Notes under the pieces: generated by a model
Told to the model about the DNA's origin: nothing
The model's input: only the letters and a program-made list of their open reading frames with translations
Databases searched by the model: none
Source: Potentilla sterilis
Taxonomy: Eukaryota > Streptophyta > Magnoliopsida > Rosales > Rosaceae
Assembly (NCBI GenBank): GCA_963682095.1
Contig: OY821757.1
Coordinates: 32,651,700-32,715,699 of the forward strand
Direction: 5' to 3'
Length of the DNA: 64,000 nucleotides
Position numbers and translations under genes: made by a program
Shown here: positions 33,312 through 47,857 of the stretch, one piece after another
Position numbering within the stretch: position 1 is the first letter of the stretch
Layout: each line of letters starts with the position of its first letter

Positions 33312-36300
33312 ATTTTTGGCGCCGTTGCCGGGGAATTTGAGAAATATTGTTTATTGAAGTGTTAATATTTGTATATTTGTATATTTGTTAAATTTCGGTT
33401 TGTATAAATTTTTCTTTACTTTGATTCGTAGTTGTAGACGGTTTGTAATAGTAATTAGGGTTTTGTTTTTCAGTTTTTAATAATTGCCGATTGTAATTAT
33501 TTGAGGATGTATGTTGTAATAACTTAGATAATTTCTAGGAAGTTGATAGTTTTATGTATGCTTAAGTTTATTGTAGTTTCTAAAGTGTAACATGTAGGTG
33601 AAGCCTCTTTTGTTGATCTTAACCTAAACCCTTCATACTAGCGCTTGCGTTTTTATGAGGTTGAGGGCGGTTTTGATCAACACTTGTAGACCGCTAGGGA
33701 CCCGAGTTTATTTTACAAAGTATGGGGCAAGTTATTTTCATAGATATGGTTCTCAGGTTTGTTTAACTGGATCTCAAGGCCCACAGACTGATGTTCATTC
33801 TCGGTGAGTGAGTCGATAGGGGACTTGTCCTCCGTGGTGTCCAACAACGAGTCCTGCCTGGTTCCTGTAGGGGGTTCGCCCTCCGTGAATCTTAACGACA
33901 CCGCCTTTGAAAAGTAAAATACGCTCGACCCTAGACAACAGCTTGTGCCGAAGCATCACCTCACTTTAGACGCTAGAAGATAACTTGAATATACATGATT
34001 CTATTTTCTTCAAAACTAAAATTCGTCTTTAATATTTGAGGTATATCGGAATAAGCATGATACTACCTTGGGCTGTATCAGTCCATTGCACTGTTATCTC
34101 CTCTGCTCCACGTACCTCAAATTTTAAAGTTGTGTGAATAAAAGCAATTAGATTAAGCTAAGCTCGACATCCTTTGACTCTAAATTTTTGCCTAATTACT
34201 TTCGTGTGCATATGTGTGATATTGTGTGGAAATTCCGTATTTTTGAAATCGTAAAGATGTATCTATCTTATGTAAATGTTGTATTTTGAAATCGTTGCTA
34301 ACTCTAACATACTTATAGAGTTTGATTGTCAGTTGCGGATCATAAGGAAGAGGTGAAGAATTACATTTTAAACAGTTGATTGGAGCTCTCATTGACTTGG
34401 GAAGGACGACAAGTGTTACAAGAAACGAGTTCCTCCCCTCTAAACTTTTGTTCATGATTTACAATTAAATTCTACTTAGCTAATTGTTGTATATTTATAG
34501 ACTAACTTCTAACTTTAGCTAATTCACTAACTTACTACTAACTTATTCTTTGAACTCTCATCTCCACTCTTCTAAATTTCTTTATCTTGATGCGATGCAG
34601 TTGAAGAGTGGAGTAATCATGCATCGATTTATGATAACCATTGTAAGGAGGCACGAATTTGGAGTGCGCACTCCAAAAGGCGTCGCCCACAACTTGATTA
34701 AGAAGTGAAGAGTCTAGGCTGAGTAGACTATAAACATTAAGCGCTATATGGGAGGCAACCCATTTCAACCGAAAAAAAGTGAAGGAGCCATCAACGAGAG
34801 TTTGCATTTTCTAAATCCCTACACTTTTATGGTTGAATTGTATATGTGTGAAATTTGTGGAATCTATTGTATGCTTAGAAATTACAATCTTATTTTCTGG
34901 ATTACATTGAGGACAATGTAATTTTCTAAGTGTGGGGTGGAGATACATGTTTCACATGCTTTTTGTTTTGTTTGTTTATTTTTAGTTTGTTTGTTTCGAG
35001 TCATATAAGAAAAAAAAAATTGAAAAAATGCAGAAAATCCCAAAAAGAATCGTGTGTTTTGTTTTGTTTTGAGTCTTAGGATGCCCCTAAAATGTCTAGG
35101 ATGATTATGTCTTGGAATGCATAGATGATGGTTTTACATTCACCTAATGATTGAATTGTGAGTTCCATGAATTATGTGATCGGTATGAACACTTGAGATA
35201 TGTTTTGATTGTAAAAGCATGCGTGTTTTGGTTAATTTTGTTCCATAACAACCTATGTGAGCTTTTGTGCCTATATACTTTCTTCATGTGTGATAAAAGA
35301 TTAAATTGGCTGAAAAATTTGAATCATGAAACCTCATCATTCTTTGTATATTCAATGATTATGTGTTATAGCTTTTGATGGATTCTAGAATGCTAGAACT
35401 TGCTCTTGCTGATTTTCGAAACTGTATAATCATAACATGCCTTGATTCTGAAAAGGATTGGAAACGTTTTTACTAGGATTACCACAAATGCCAAATAAGC
35501 ATGTGCCCTATTTGTGCCCGTCGTGGGACTCCTTAGTTTTAACCCCTTTGAGCCTACATTGAGCTTTTCTTTTCATCACCTTTAAACATTTCCCTTTTGC
35601 CTAGTATAGTTACATCTTTTCCCTTATCATTGAAACTTGGCAAAAGCTTGAAACCGAGAATAAATTTTAACATGGGGTGATGTTATGAAACAAGTGTGGG
35701 GTGAACTTATATGCAATATGATACCGAATTATATGTATGCCGTGCCTAAAACAAAAGAAAAAGAGAAAAGAAAAATCGGACAGAAAAAAACAAAGAAAAG
35801 AAAAAAATAATAATAAGTCCGAAACAAAAGAAAAAGAATAGGCACGGCTTTGAATGAAAAATTGCTAAGTTCTATGTTGTGAAATTGGAGTTTGTATCTA
35901 TTTGAAGACCTATCATTGTTATATTTGGTCTTTGTTCGTTTTTCACAATGCTTTGGAAAGAAAAGAATGAAGTTTGGGTCCAATAAGATAATATTTGGCC
36001 CATCGAAGGAAGGCATAAGGAGAATTGAGCTTTGCCAAGTTTTTGTGATATCTTTAAGCACCACTTATCCAAAAATTCTCACCTATGCAGCCGAGCCCCA
36101 TTATTCTCCCTTTAAAACGTCTTCCATGATTCTTAAGATAGGTGAATTTGATTTGTGGAGATTTTCTCAAGAGTTAAGCATATGGTTTTGGTCCATTTGT
36201 GCACATAATTGTTACATGAGGTTTTTCCAGAAAATTATTCACAAAGTGCTTTCTTTTCATGAAATATGCAAGCTATTTGAATGCCTTACAATCTTTTCTC

Positions 36301-36587
36301 TTGCATATACTTTGAGTGAATTGCCATGATCAAATGAAAAGAAGAGAGTATGCCTAGTGAGGAGGATCGGATTAACCTTACATGTTGATGCTTATATGTT
36401 TGCTTCTCACTTATTCATGCCGTGATACATGTTTATGGAATTTGGAATTTGTGTGCTTACTCTCGAATGTTTAACTTGAAAGCTATGCATTCTTAAGATT
36501 CTGAGACAATTGTTTTTGGGGCTGTAGTAGTTTTGTTTTTAATTTAATTTTGCTAAGGGACTAGCAAAACCTAAGTGTGGGGTAATT
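33312..36587 (+). other. LARD internal region 3
   Basis: Same content as region 1, with the primer site at 33317. It appears to carry the majority base at every variable site I found. Confidence 0.9.
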
Positions 36588-38642
36588 TGATAGGAGCATT
36601 TTATGCGACGTTCTTAATATGTTTTTACCTCCATTTATGCTTTTCTTAATCCTTATTTGTGTAAGATCGAGTCATTAGAGTGAGTCTTGAGTCTTTGGCA
36701 GAAATAATATGAAATTGTGCGCAATGATATTGAATTAGAAAAGTTTCGGCAATTCCTAGTCAAACTAGGAATCCTAATTGAACCAGGAAAGTAAAAATGC
36801 TTTGTCGTTTCTAAAAACGATGAAGATTGAGATTAGGAAACTTCTTTTGATTAGGAAACCTATTCGGATTAGGAAACCTAGCTTGTCTAGGAAACTAAAA
36901 TGAATTAGGAAATCGGATTGAACAAGGAAACCTATTTTGAATAGGGAAGATTATTCTTGCCGAAACTTACCATATTTATTTTCTTGACTTTTCAGAAAAT
37001 ATTTCCACAATTGAAATCTTGAAGCAAGAGGAAAAGAAGACCTAAAAAGGCAAGGAAAGTTCAGATGCAAATAGGAAAGAAGAGAAGAAACATAAAGAAC
37101 CCTGTTCAAATTCGGGCAGATTCCTGTCTGCAAACTTCCGGAATTTCTGCCGGACGAACCACAACGAATTTGGGGAAACCCTTTTATGGCGAGGAAGGCC
37201 TTTGAGTCTAGTTTCTTCAGGATTTGGAATCGCATCAAAATCTTTCCTGAGTAAAAAGTTATGCAAGAATCATTGCCGAAAGGTCAGTCTGCCGATTTCA
37301 GAAAAGAAGAAAAGAAGAAGGAAGGTTTGGCCGGTTTGTCCTAGCTACAAAAGGGAAGGTTTAATTGCTGAATCATACAAGGAAAGGGACATTATTCTTA
37401 CATCAAATTGGTAAGAAACCTTTGTGCAATAAGGAAAAGAATTCAGCCAAAATTAGAAAAGGAAGGAACTCTCAATACTTGCCTGTTTTGCACCAATCCT
37501 TAATGGCTAGGGTTTTCCTTTGCTCCCTATATATTGAGGCCGGCTGCCTCTCTTCAAAATCATCACATTCTACACGAAAATACTAGCCAAAGTTCTGCCA
37601 AAGTTCTCTCAAGTGAAGGAAGAAAATCCTCAAGCCGAAACACATCCATCCTCCCACCACAAAATCGCAAGAATCCTCACCTACCTTCATCCGTGCACTC
37701 CACCACTTCTTGCCGAATCTTCCAAGGTTTTTCAAGTAGTGATTCATCCCTATGGCTTGTATTATTTTCTGCCTTGTTACAATCTTTGTTGTAATAATAC
37801 TTGGTTTAATTTTGGTTTTATATGAATGTTTTAATTTCGGTTTCTATTGAAGTTATGATGTTTATGTGAACAATTTTATGTATGATTTCCGAATTATTAG
37901 AATAGGGCTGTGGTATATTTCGGGTATGTTTCTTTGATTTACTTGATTAATTTTCATGAATTCTATGCATAAAAGTCTTGTACGTGCGGGCTGCCCTTGT
38001 CATGGCAGTTCCAAGGGTCTTGATTTCACTTGCCAAAGTAATTTAGATTGCATCATACGCTGAGTTGTTGTGTCTAAATCACTTAAGAGGGTTACCATAA
38101 TTCTGAAAATTTGCATGTTTAAACAAGATGTGTGACGACTTGCTTGTTTATGTGTTTCCAATTTGGCTTTTGTGCTTATATGTTCTTCGTGTTTAACTTC
38201 TACGCTGAGTGTTTTTAAACCGATTAGCATTATGATTAGGGTGATACGCTGAGTTAACTCTAATTACTTGTGAAGTCTTAACGATTAGATGGACCGCTGA
38301 GGGCTCTAATTAAAATTGGAATTAGGTTAAATCATAGAAATTGCCGATTGTATGCTTGCTGCCTATTTGTTCTTTGATTCGTGTCATGCATGATTTTGAG
38401 TTCTTTGTGCTATGCTTTGTGTGGAATTGTTGATCACTTGTATATATTTAATTTAGGTTTTTATTTTGATAATTTTCAGTAAGTATTTAATCCCAATTCC
38501 GAATCCCCCATTGTTATGTTTCTGTTAACACTTTAATTCTCGATTACCCTTCAAGTTCCCCGGATTGATCGAACCCTATTTATCCATACTAACGATGACA
38601 TTTTGCAGGGTTTTAAATTAGTGTGAGTTTCGGCTCCCACCA
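36588..38642 (+). repeat. LARD array LTR 4
   Basis: Same ends and content as LTR 1. I found no difference. Confidence 0.93.
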
Positions 38643-41600
38643 ATTTTTGGCGCCGTTGCCGGGGAATTTGAGAAATATTGTTTATTGAAGTGTTAATATT
38701 TGTATATTTGTATATTTGTTAAATTTCGGTTTGTATAAATTTTTCTTTACTTTGATTCGTAGTTGTAGACGGTTTGTAATAGTAATTAGGGTTTTGTTTT
38801 TCAGTTTTTAATAATTGCCGATTGTAATTATTTGAGGATGTATGTTGTAATAACTTAGATAATTTCTAGGAAGTTGATAGTTTTATGTATGCTTAAGTTT
38901 ATTGTAGTTTCTAAAGTGTAACATGTAGGTGAAGCCTCTTTTGTTGATCTTAACCTAAACCCTTCATACTAGCGCTTGCGTTTTTATGAGGTTGAGGGCG
39001 GTTTTGATCAACACTTGTAGACCGCTAGGGACCCGAGTTTATTTTACAAAGTATGGGGCAAGTTATTTTCATAGATATGGTTCTCAGGTTTGTTTAACTG
39101 GATCTCAAGGCCCACAGACTGATGTTCATTCTCGGTGAGTGAGTCGATAGGGGACTTGTCCTCCGTGGTGTCCAACAACGAGTCCTGCCTGGTTCCTGTA
39201 GGGGGTTCGCCCTCCGTGAATCTTAACGACACCGCCTTTGAAAAGTAAAATACGCTCGACCCTAGACAACAGCTTGTGCCGAAGCATCACCTCACTTTAG
39301 ACGCTAGAAGATAACTTGAATATACATGATTCTATTTTCTTCAAAACTAAAATTCGTCTTTAATATTTGAGGTATATCGGAATAAGCATGATACTACCTT
39401 GGGCTGTATCAGTCCATTGCACTGTTATCTCCTCTGCTCCACGTACCTCAAATTTTAAAGTTGTGTGAATAAAAGCAATTAGATTAAGCTAAGCTCGACA
39501 TCCTTTGACTCTAAATTTTTGCCTAATTACTTTCGTGTGCATATGTGTGATATTGTGTGGAAATTCCGTATTTTTGAAATCGTAAAGATGTATCTATCTT
39601 ATGTAAATGTTGTATTTTGAAATCGTTGCTAACTCTAACATACTTATAGAGTTTGATTGTCAGTTGCGGATCATAAGGAAGAGGTGAAGAATTACATTTT
39701 AAACAGTTGATTGGAGCTCTCATTGACTTGGGAAGGACGACAAGTGTTACAAGAAACGAGTTCCTCCCCTCTAAACTTTTGTTCATGATTTACAATTAAA
39801 TTCTACTTAGCTAATTGTTGTATATTTATAGACTAACTTCTAACTTTAGCTAATTCACTAACTTACTACTAACTTATTCTTTGAACTCTCATCTCCACTC
39901 TTCTAAATTTCTTTATCTTGATGCGATGCAGTTGAAGAGTGGAGTAATCATGCATCGATTTATGATAACCATTGTAAGGAGGCACGAATTTGGAGTGCGC
40001 ACTCCAAAAGGCGTCGCCCACAACTTGATTAAGAAGTGAAGAGTCTAGGCTGAGTAGACTATAAACATTAAGCGCTATATGGGAGGCAACCCATTTCAAC
40101 CGAAAAAAAGTGAAGGAGCCATCAACGAGAGTTTGCATTTTCTAAATCCCTACACTTTTATGGTTGAATTGTATATGTGTGAAATTTGTGGAATCTATTG
40201 TATGCTTAGAAATTACAATCTTATTTTCTGGATTACATTGAGGACAATGTAATTTTCTAAGTGTGGGGTGGAGATACATGTTTCACATGCTTTTTGTTTT
40301 GTTTGTTTATTTTTAGTTTGTTTGTTTCGAGTCATATAAGGAAAAAAAAATTGAAAAAATGCAGAAAATCCCAAAAAGAATCGTGTGTTTTGTTTTGTTT
40401 TGAGTCTTAGGATGCCCCTAAAATGTCTAGGATGATTATGTCTTGGAATGCATAGATGATGGTTTTACATTCACCTAATGATTGAATTGTGAGTTCCATG
40501 AATTATGTGATCGGTATGAACACTTGAGATATGTTTTGATTGTAAAAGCATGCGTGTTTTGGTTAATTTTGTTCCATAACAACCTATGTGAGCTTTTGTG
40601 CCTATATACTTTCTTCATGTGTGATAAAAGATTAAATTGGCTGAAAAATTTGAATCATGAAACCTCATCATTCTTTGTATATTCAATGATTATGTGTTAT
40701 AGCTTTTGATGGATTCTAGAATGCTAGAACTTGCTCTTGCTGATTTTCGAAACTGTATAATCATAACATGCCTTGATTCTGAAAAGGATTGGAAACGTTT
40801 TTACTAGGATTACCACAAATGCCAAATAAGCATGTGCCCTATTTGTGCCCGTCGTGGGACTCCTTAGTTTTAACCCCTTTGAGCCTACATTGAGCTTTTC
40901 TTTTCATCACCTTTAAACATTTCCCTTTTGCCTAGTATAGTTACATCTTTTCCCTTATCATTGAAACTTGGCAAAAGCTTGAAACCGAGAATAAATTTTA
41001 ACATGGGGTGATGTTATGAAACAAGTGTGGGGTGAACTTATATGCAATATGATACCGAATTATATGTATGCCGTGCCTAAAACAAAAGAAAAAGAGAAAA
41101 GAAAAATCGGACAGAAAAAAACAAAGAAAAGAAAAAAATAATAATAAGTCCGAAACAAAAGAAAAAGAATAGGCACGGCTTTGAATGAAAAATTGCTAAG
41201 TTCTATGTTGTGAAATTGGAGTTTGTATCTATTTGAAGACCTATCATTGTTATATTTGGTCTTTGTTCGTTTTTCACAATGCTTTGGAAAGAAAAGAATG
41301 AAGTTTGGGTCCAATAAGATAATATTTGGCCCATCGAAGGAAGGCATAAGGAGAATTGAGCTTTGCCAAGTTTTTGTGATATCTTTAAGCACCACTTATC
41401 CAAAAATTCTCACCTATGCAGCCGAGCCCCATTATTCTCCCTTTAAAACGTCTTCCATGATTCTTAAGATAGGTGAATTTGATTTGTGGAGATTTTCTCA
41501 AGAGTTAAGCATATGGTTTTGGTCCATTTGTGCACATAATTGTTACATGAGGTTTTTCCAGAAAATTATTCACAAAGTGCTTTCTTTTCATGAAATATGC

Positions 41601-41918
41601 AAGCTATTTGAATGCCTTACAATCTTTTCTCTTGCATATACTTTGAGTGAATTGCCATGATCAAATGAAAAGAAGAGAGTATGCCTAGTGAGGAGGATCG
41701 GATTAACCTTACATGTTGATGCTTATATGTTTGCTTCTCACTTATTCATGCCGTGATACATGTTTATGGAATTTGGAATTTGTGTGCTTACTCTCGAATG
41801 TTTAACTTGAAAGTTATGCATTCTTAAGATTCAGAGACAATTGTTTTTGGGGTTGTAGTAGTTTTGTTTTTAATTTAATTTTGCTAAGGGACTAGCAAAA
41901 CCTAAGTGTGGGGTAATT
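38643..41918 (+). other. LARD internal region 4
   Basis: Same content as region 1, with the primer site at 38648. It has the most private changes: G at 40341, T at 41814, A at 41833 and T at 41853. The last three fall within 40 bp, close to LTR 5. Confidence 0.9.
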
Positions 41919-43973
41919 TGATAGGAGCATTTTATGCGACGTTCTTAATATGTTTTTACCTCCATTTATGCTTTTCTTAATCCTTATTTGTGTAAGATCG
42001 AGTCATTAGAGTGAGTCTTGAGTCTTTGGCAGAAATAATATGAAATTGTGCGCAATGATATTGAATTAGAAAAGTTTCGGCAATTCCTAGTCAAACTAGG
42101 AATCCTAATTGAACCAGGAAAGTAAAAATGCTTTGTCGTTTCTAAAAACGATGAAGATTGAGATTAGGAAACTTCTTTTGATTAGGAAACCTATTCGGAT
42201 TAGGAAACCTAGCTTGTCTAGGAAACTAAAATGAATTAGGAAATCGGATTGAACAAGGAAACCTATTTTGAATAGGGAAGATTATTCTTGCCGAAACTTA
42301 CCATATTTATTTTCTTGACTTTTCAGAAAATATTTCCACAATTGAAATCTTGAAGCAAGAGGAAAAGAAGACCTAAAAAGGCAAGGAAAGTTCAGATGCA
42401 AATAGGAAAGAAGAGAAGAAACATAAAGAACCCTGTTCAAATTCGGGCAGATTCCTGTCTGCAAACTTCCGGAATTTCTGCCGGACGAACCACAACGAAT
42501 TTGGGGAAACCCTTTTATGGCGAGGAAGGCCTTTGAGTCTAGTTTCTTCAGGATTTGGAATCGCATCAAAATCTTTCCTGAGTAAAAAGTTATGCAAGAA
42601 TCATTGCCGAAAGGTCAGTCTGCCGATTTCAGAAAAGAAGAAAAGAAGAAGGAAGGTTTGGCCGGTTTGTCCTAGCTACAAAAGGGAAGGTTTAATTGCT
42701 GAATCATACAAGGAAAGGGACATTATTCTTACATCAAATTGGTAAGAAACCTTTGTGCAATAAGGAAAAGAATTCAGCCAAAATTAGAAAAGGAAGGAAC
42801 TCTCAATACTTGCCTGTTTTGCACCAATCCTTAATGGCTAGGGTTTTCCTTTGCTCCCTATATATTGAGGCCGGCTGCCTCTCTTCAAAATCATCACATT
42901 CTACACGAAAATACTAGCCAAAGTTCTGCCAAAGTTCTCTCAAGTGAAGGAAGAAAATCCTCAAGCCGAAACACATCCATCCTCCCACCACAAAATCGCA
43001 AGAATCCTCACCTACCTTCATCCGTGCACTCCACCACTTCTTGCCGAATCTTCCAAGGTTTTTCAAGTAGTGATTCATCCCTATGGCTTGTATTATTTTC
43101 TGCCTTGTTACAATCTTTGTTGTAATAATACTTGGTTTAATTTTGGTTTTATATGAATGTTTTAATTTCGGTTTCTATTGAAGTTATGATGTTTATGTGA
43201 ACAATTTTATGTATGATTTCCGAATTATTAGAATAGGGCTGTGGTATATTTCGGGTATGTTTCTTTGATTTACTTGATTAATTTTCATGAATTCTATGCA
43301 TAAAAGTCTTGTACGTGCGGGCTGCCCTTGTCATGGCAGTTCCAAGGGTCTTGATTTCACTTGCCAAAGTAATTTAGATTGCATCATACGCTGAGTTGTT
43401 GTGTCTAAATCACTTAAGAGGGTTACCATAATTCTGAAAATTTGCATGTTTAAACAAGATGTGTGACGACTTGCTTGTTTATGTGTTTCCAATTTGGCTT
43501 TTGTGCTTATATGTTCTTCGTGTTTAACTTCTACGCTGAGTGTTTTTAAACCGATTAGCATTATGATTAGGGTGATACGCTGAGTTAACTCTAATTACTT
43601 GTGAAGTCTTAACGATTAGATGGACCGCTGAGGGCTCTAATTAAAATTGGAATTAGGTTAAATCATAGAAATTGCCGATTGTATGCTTGCTGCCTATTTG
43701 TTCTTTGATTCGTGTCATGCATGATTTTGAGTTCTTTGTGCTATGCTTTGTGTGGAATTGTTGATCACTTGTATATATTTAATTTAGGTTTTTATTTTGA
43801 TAATTTTCAGTAAGTATTTAATCCCAATTCCGAATCCCCCATTGTTATGTTTCTGTTAACACTTTAATTCTCGATTACCCTTCAAGTTCCCCGGATTGAT
43901 CGAACCCTATTTATCCATACTAACGATGACATTTTGCAGGGTTTTAAATTAGTGTGAGTTTCGGCTCCCACCA
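41919..43973 (+). repeat. LARD array LTR 5, outer 3' LTR
   Basis: It ends CTCCCACCA and is followed by the ATATG target duplication and the rest of the solo LTR, with no primer site. It looks identical to LTR 1, so the original insertion is young. Confidence 0.93.
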
Positions 43974-45822
43974 ATATGTCGAATTGGAACATGTTAGCAA
44001 GTATGGCGTCACTCATCTCACATCGACATGTAAATTTCCAGAATTACTCTAACCCTTAGATTAATACATATTAAATCCAACATGCGTGTAATTCAACATG
44101 TATTAAATCGGCATATGAATTTGACACCTAGATAACACTCATGGCCATCGAGTGCATCTAGATATCTCCTTCGGTTCCACACGAATTAAGGAAATAAACC
44201 TAATTAAAATCAAGAAAACATGCTAAAGCTTGCTGTCCAACATACCATATTCAATTAAGAGCATGCATAATTCGGCATTCACATACAAAATATCCAAACA
44301 TGTATAACAAAGATCCGAAAATCCCATATGTAAATATCAATACCGAAATTAAAACCAAAAACCAAAACATACTTCATAGACAAAGTTATGTTTAAATACA
44401 AAGAATCAAAAACCAATGTAATACGATCCATGTTACAACCTTGATTAAGATTCGGCAAGGATTGGTGAAGGATGATTGAATTGTTATGAGAGGTGGTGGA
44501 TTCGGCTTTGAGTCTTGGTATGTAATTTGTGGAATAAATTTGGCAGGGATTCGGCAGAGCTTTTGTGGAGAGAGAGATGATATTTCTTCTGAATACCAAG
44601 TGTGGTATTTATAGAGGAGCATGGAAACCTAGGGTTCAGCCAAAACCCTAGGGTTGTTGTGATGCCGTCCAAGACTTTTTCCTTCACAAGATTCGGCATT
44701 CCTCTATCTTCTCTTTATTTGCTGAAATTCTTGGTCAACATGGCTGAAAATGTGCAACAATAACTCCTCTTTATTGTTGCCGAAAATCAAAGAGATAATG
44801 GCTGAACAATTCTTCAAATTATCTCTTGATTTAATCTTGAATTAATTCAGCAATTATCAATGAACCTAGGCATGAATTGGTCCACATTCGGTCAAGCACT
44901 TCCCTTGATTCTCTCCCTCTTTTCTCTCCTTGCTTTGCCGAATTAAATCCTTCTTTATCTCTTCTATGATCATTAACTTAATTCAGCAAAATATCTTCTT
45001 CAATTCCTTTCCATTGCCGTGAGTTTCTTCCCTTGTAGCTTTAGGACTCCTTGAATTCCTCCTTGCAAATTTCGGCAATTACCTTATCCATGTACCTTCC
45101 TTTTATTTTTGGCATTGAAGTCTCCTAATTCCCTTGTTTTTCTCATTCAGCCGAATTAACCATGAATTTACCATGGTAAAAATCAATTTTTCTTCCCTTG
45201 AAAATCTCCTCCAAATCGGCTGAATAATCCTCATTAATTTCAGATTTCATCCCCTCATTATTTCCATATAAAATCTGAAAATAAAGACAAGAAAATAGAG
45301 AATTAATTCATGTAATAAACTTGTCCTAATCTAGTCAAATATTGTCTTAAAAAGACATACATGTAATAGATAAGATCATTAGATTAGGAAAGTTTCCAAT
45401 TCAAATCGAGGGACTTACTAGATCGAGAAAGTTTCTAGAATAGGAAAACCGAAATAGGAAAGTCACAAAATATACAGTTATAGTTCAACTAGGACTTTCC
45501 TAAACAGGACATTTCCTAATCCAAACAGGATTCCAAATTTTCCACACATGTTTCAGAAACGATGAACAAAAAAAGAATTCTATTCCGACAAGTTTCCTAG
45601 TCAAAACAGGTTTCCTAGTCCAAACAGGATTCCTAGTACAACAAGGACTCCTACTCAAACTAAAACTCTTCAAAATTCTGTATTTTAAGCTCAATTTGTC
45701 CACCAACTCTGCCAAAGACTCCAAACACGACACAATGACTCTATATTACAACAATAAGGGTTAAGAATTGCATAAATGGGGGTAAAAACATATTAAGAAC
45801 GTCGCATTTTATGCTCCTATCA
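43974..45822 (-). repeat. Solo LTR in gag of B, right part
   Basis: This continues the LTR begun at 20108 and ends GCTCCTATCA, followed by the CCTTC duplication at 45823. The TATA box on the minus strand is at 44606-44613. The first five bases (ATATG) are the target duplication of the LARD. Confidence 0.9.
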
Positions 45823-46632
45823 CCTTCATAAAAATACTGCAGTAGAAGACCCTCACGTATCCCATGATTAGGACACGTTGCCACCAAAGACTTGTACCTG
45901 TCATAGTACACGTCGAAGCTTTCATCTGGCTCTTGTCTTATTGAGGTGATCTCCTTCCTGATCTGCGTCACCCTTGATGATGGAAAATATTTTGTGAGAA
46001 ATTCTCTCACCATTGTAGTCCAAGACACCATCTTCCCTGGCGGTATTGCATAAAACCATTCATGCGCCCTATCTTCCAGTGAAAAAGGAAACGCCTTCAT
46101 CCTCACATGCTGTAAGTCTGCCCCAGTTGGGCACATTGACTCACATCTGAACTCAAACTTCTGAATATGGCGATTCGGATCCTCTCCACTGAGTCCATTA
46201 AACTTTGGCAATTGGTGGATAAATCCACCCTTCAGCTCAAACTCTCCTGATTTGCCAGGTGCAACTGCAGGATATGTTACATTACTTGGTCTCAATACTC
46301 CACCTTGTGGCGCATCTACCTGTCCATTCTCCTCTCTTAATGAAGTCATCTTAAATGTAGGATCAGGTAAATCAAAGTTCAAATACTGAATCGGAATAGG
46401 ACTTTGGAGTAGCTCAAACTCTGGTTCTTCGTGAAACAAAGGGTTAAGTTCACACGAAGCTTCTAGGAAATGGTGATGGCGATGCAACAAAATTTCTGTC
46501 GAAAAGTGACGAGGTGGGAGAAACAAATTGGTGCTCTGGTGAAGGTGTGCTCGGCAAAACTTGCTCTATTTCCTCTTGGTTGCAAATTCTTTTCAATCTA
46601 TCTTCTAATTCCTGTGTCCAACCAAGATTCAT
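45823..46632 (-). pseudogene. gag-pro: gag of element B, 5' part
   Basis: It begins at ATG 46632 with MNLGWTQE, as in A, right after the conserved CAGGTAC. It covers the N-terminal part and most of the Gag core, up to LLLQYFYEG, where the solo LTR cuts it. A 2-base deletion near 46464-46470, next to the PSPFP stretch, shifts the frame, so the first 60 codons are out of phase with the rest. Outside that point it is close to gag of A. Confidence 0.88.
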
Positions 46633-47118
46633 GTACCTGAAATTATCATAAGATCAAGTATATCAATCATTGAATTAAAAAGAAAAATAAACGTATATTG
46701 TATAGTTAGAATGTATAAGTTAGTGTTAGGGTAAAAATATCACACAAAAGAATGTTAGTATGTATAATGTCACCGAAAATTTTTAATAAATGAATGTGTA
46801 TAAACGTAAGTATCACATAAGATTTCAAACGTGCAAATGTATAGGTAACAAACGAAAATTCATACAAGTATGTCACACGAAATATAATGAATATGTCACA
46901 CAAAAATTTACAAGTATGGCACACACAATTTCACAAGTATATCGTAAGAATTATCAAGAAATAAGTATCGTACAAATATAAGAGTATTAACGTCACATTA
47001 AACTAAAAATATGTATAACACGAAAATTACTAGAATATAATTCACATAAATTTACAAGTATGATAGAAGTATAAGAATGTGTTTTATGTATCCCTAGTTA
47101 AATTGCTATATGATTTGT

Positions 47119-47218
47119 TCGAATTTTCAAGGTACGTGGAGCAGAGGAGATAACGGTGCAATGGGCTGAAACAGTCCAAGGTAGTATCATGCTTTTTCCG
47201 ATATACCTCGAAAATTCA
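47119..47218 (-). other. Leader hairpin copy 1, element B
   Basis: Same as the hairpin at 244-343 of A, with identical stem arms at most positions. Confidence 0.6.
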
Positions 47219-47857
47219 AACCAAGAAATGTTTTCTTTTGAGATTAAAAATTTACTCATATCAAACTTATTTAAGGTTTTGAAGCTCGGTGGACGTGCGG
47301 CCTAGGTCTATCGACTAGACACAAGATTCCGTGGTTTCAGAAGGCTAGAACGAAAGTACTAACAATGGAGTGAGGCAAGACTCGTTGTTGGTTACCACGG
47401 AGAGCGAACTCCCTATCGACTCACTCACAGAGAATGAACATCGGTCTGTGGGCCTTGAGATCTAGTTAAACAAACCTCAATACCAAAATTAGAACAAACG
47501 AACTATGATTGCCCCTTACTCAGTTGAGAACCTCATGTTGTCAGTACCACTAAAGTGCATAAAAGCCGCCCTCAACCTCATAAAAACGCAAGCGCTAGTA
47601 TGAAGGGTTAAGGCTAATATCAACATTAGTGACCTTACCTATTCCTCTTCCCCTCAAAACCAAAAACAAACTCAACACAAATAGACTTTTAAAACTCCTT
47701 AACCATTTAACTAATTTCAACATATCACACGAAATTTTTTTTTTTTTTTTATTTTTTTTTATACAAGAATCTACATTGGTTCGGTTTTTAGTGTTCATCA
47801 ATTGTGTAAGTATTGTAATTGCCGAAACTTAGGGTTTCTAGATGTCTTTCACACAAC

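Larger units (their letters stand above)
20595..43973 (+). mobile_element. LARD-type element expanded to a tandem array: 5 LTRs, 4 internal regions
   Basis: LTRs of 2055 bp alternate with internal regions of 3276 bp, head to tail, with a period of exactly 5331 bp. The first LTR begins TGATAGGAGC at 20595 and the fifth ends CTCCCACCA at 43973. ATATG lies on both outer sides (20590-20594 and 43974-43978), and joining the flanks restores an uninterrupted related LTR, as seen at 53590-53600. So one element inserted once and grew in place. I found only seven single-base differences among units: 23907, 26284, 29454, 40341, 41814, 41833 and 41853. No gag or pol is present. Unequal LTR-LTR recombination is the likely cause. 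Insertion of a circular concatemer, or an assembly artefact, are the alternatives. Confidence 0.93.

Noticed and set aside
20595..43973. CRISPR-like or rDNA-like array
   Set aside because: Units have LTR ends, a primer site and a polypurine tract; no short repeat-spacer pattern and no rRNA sequence.
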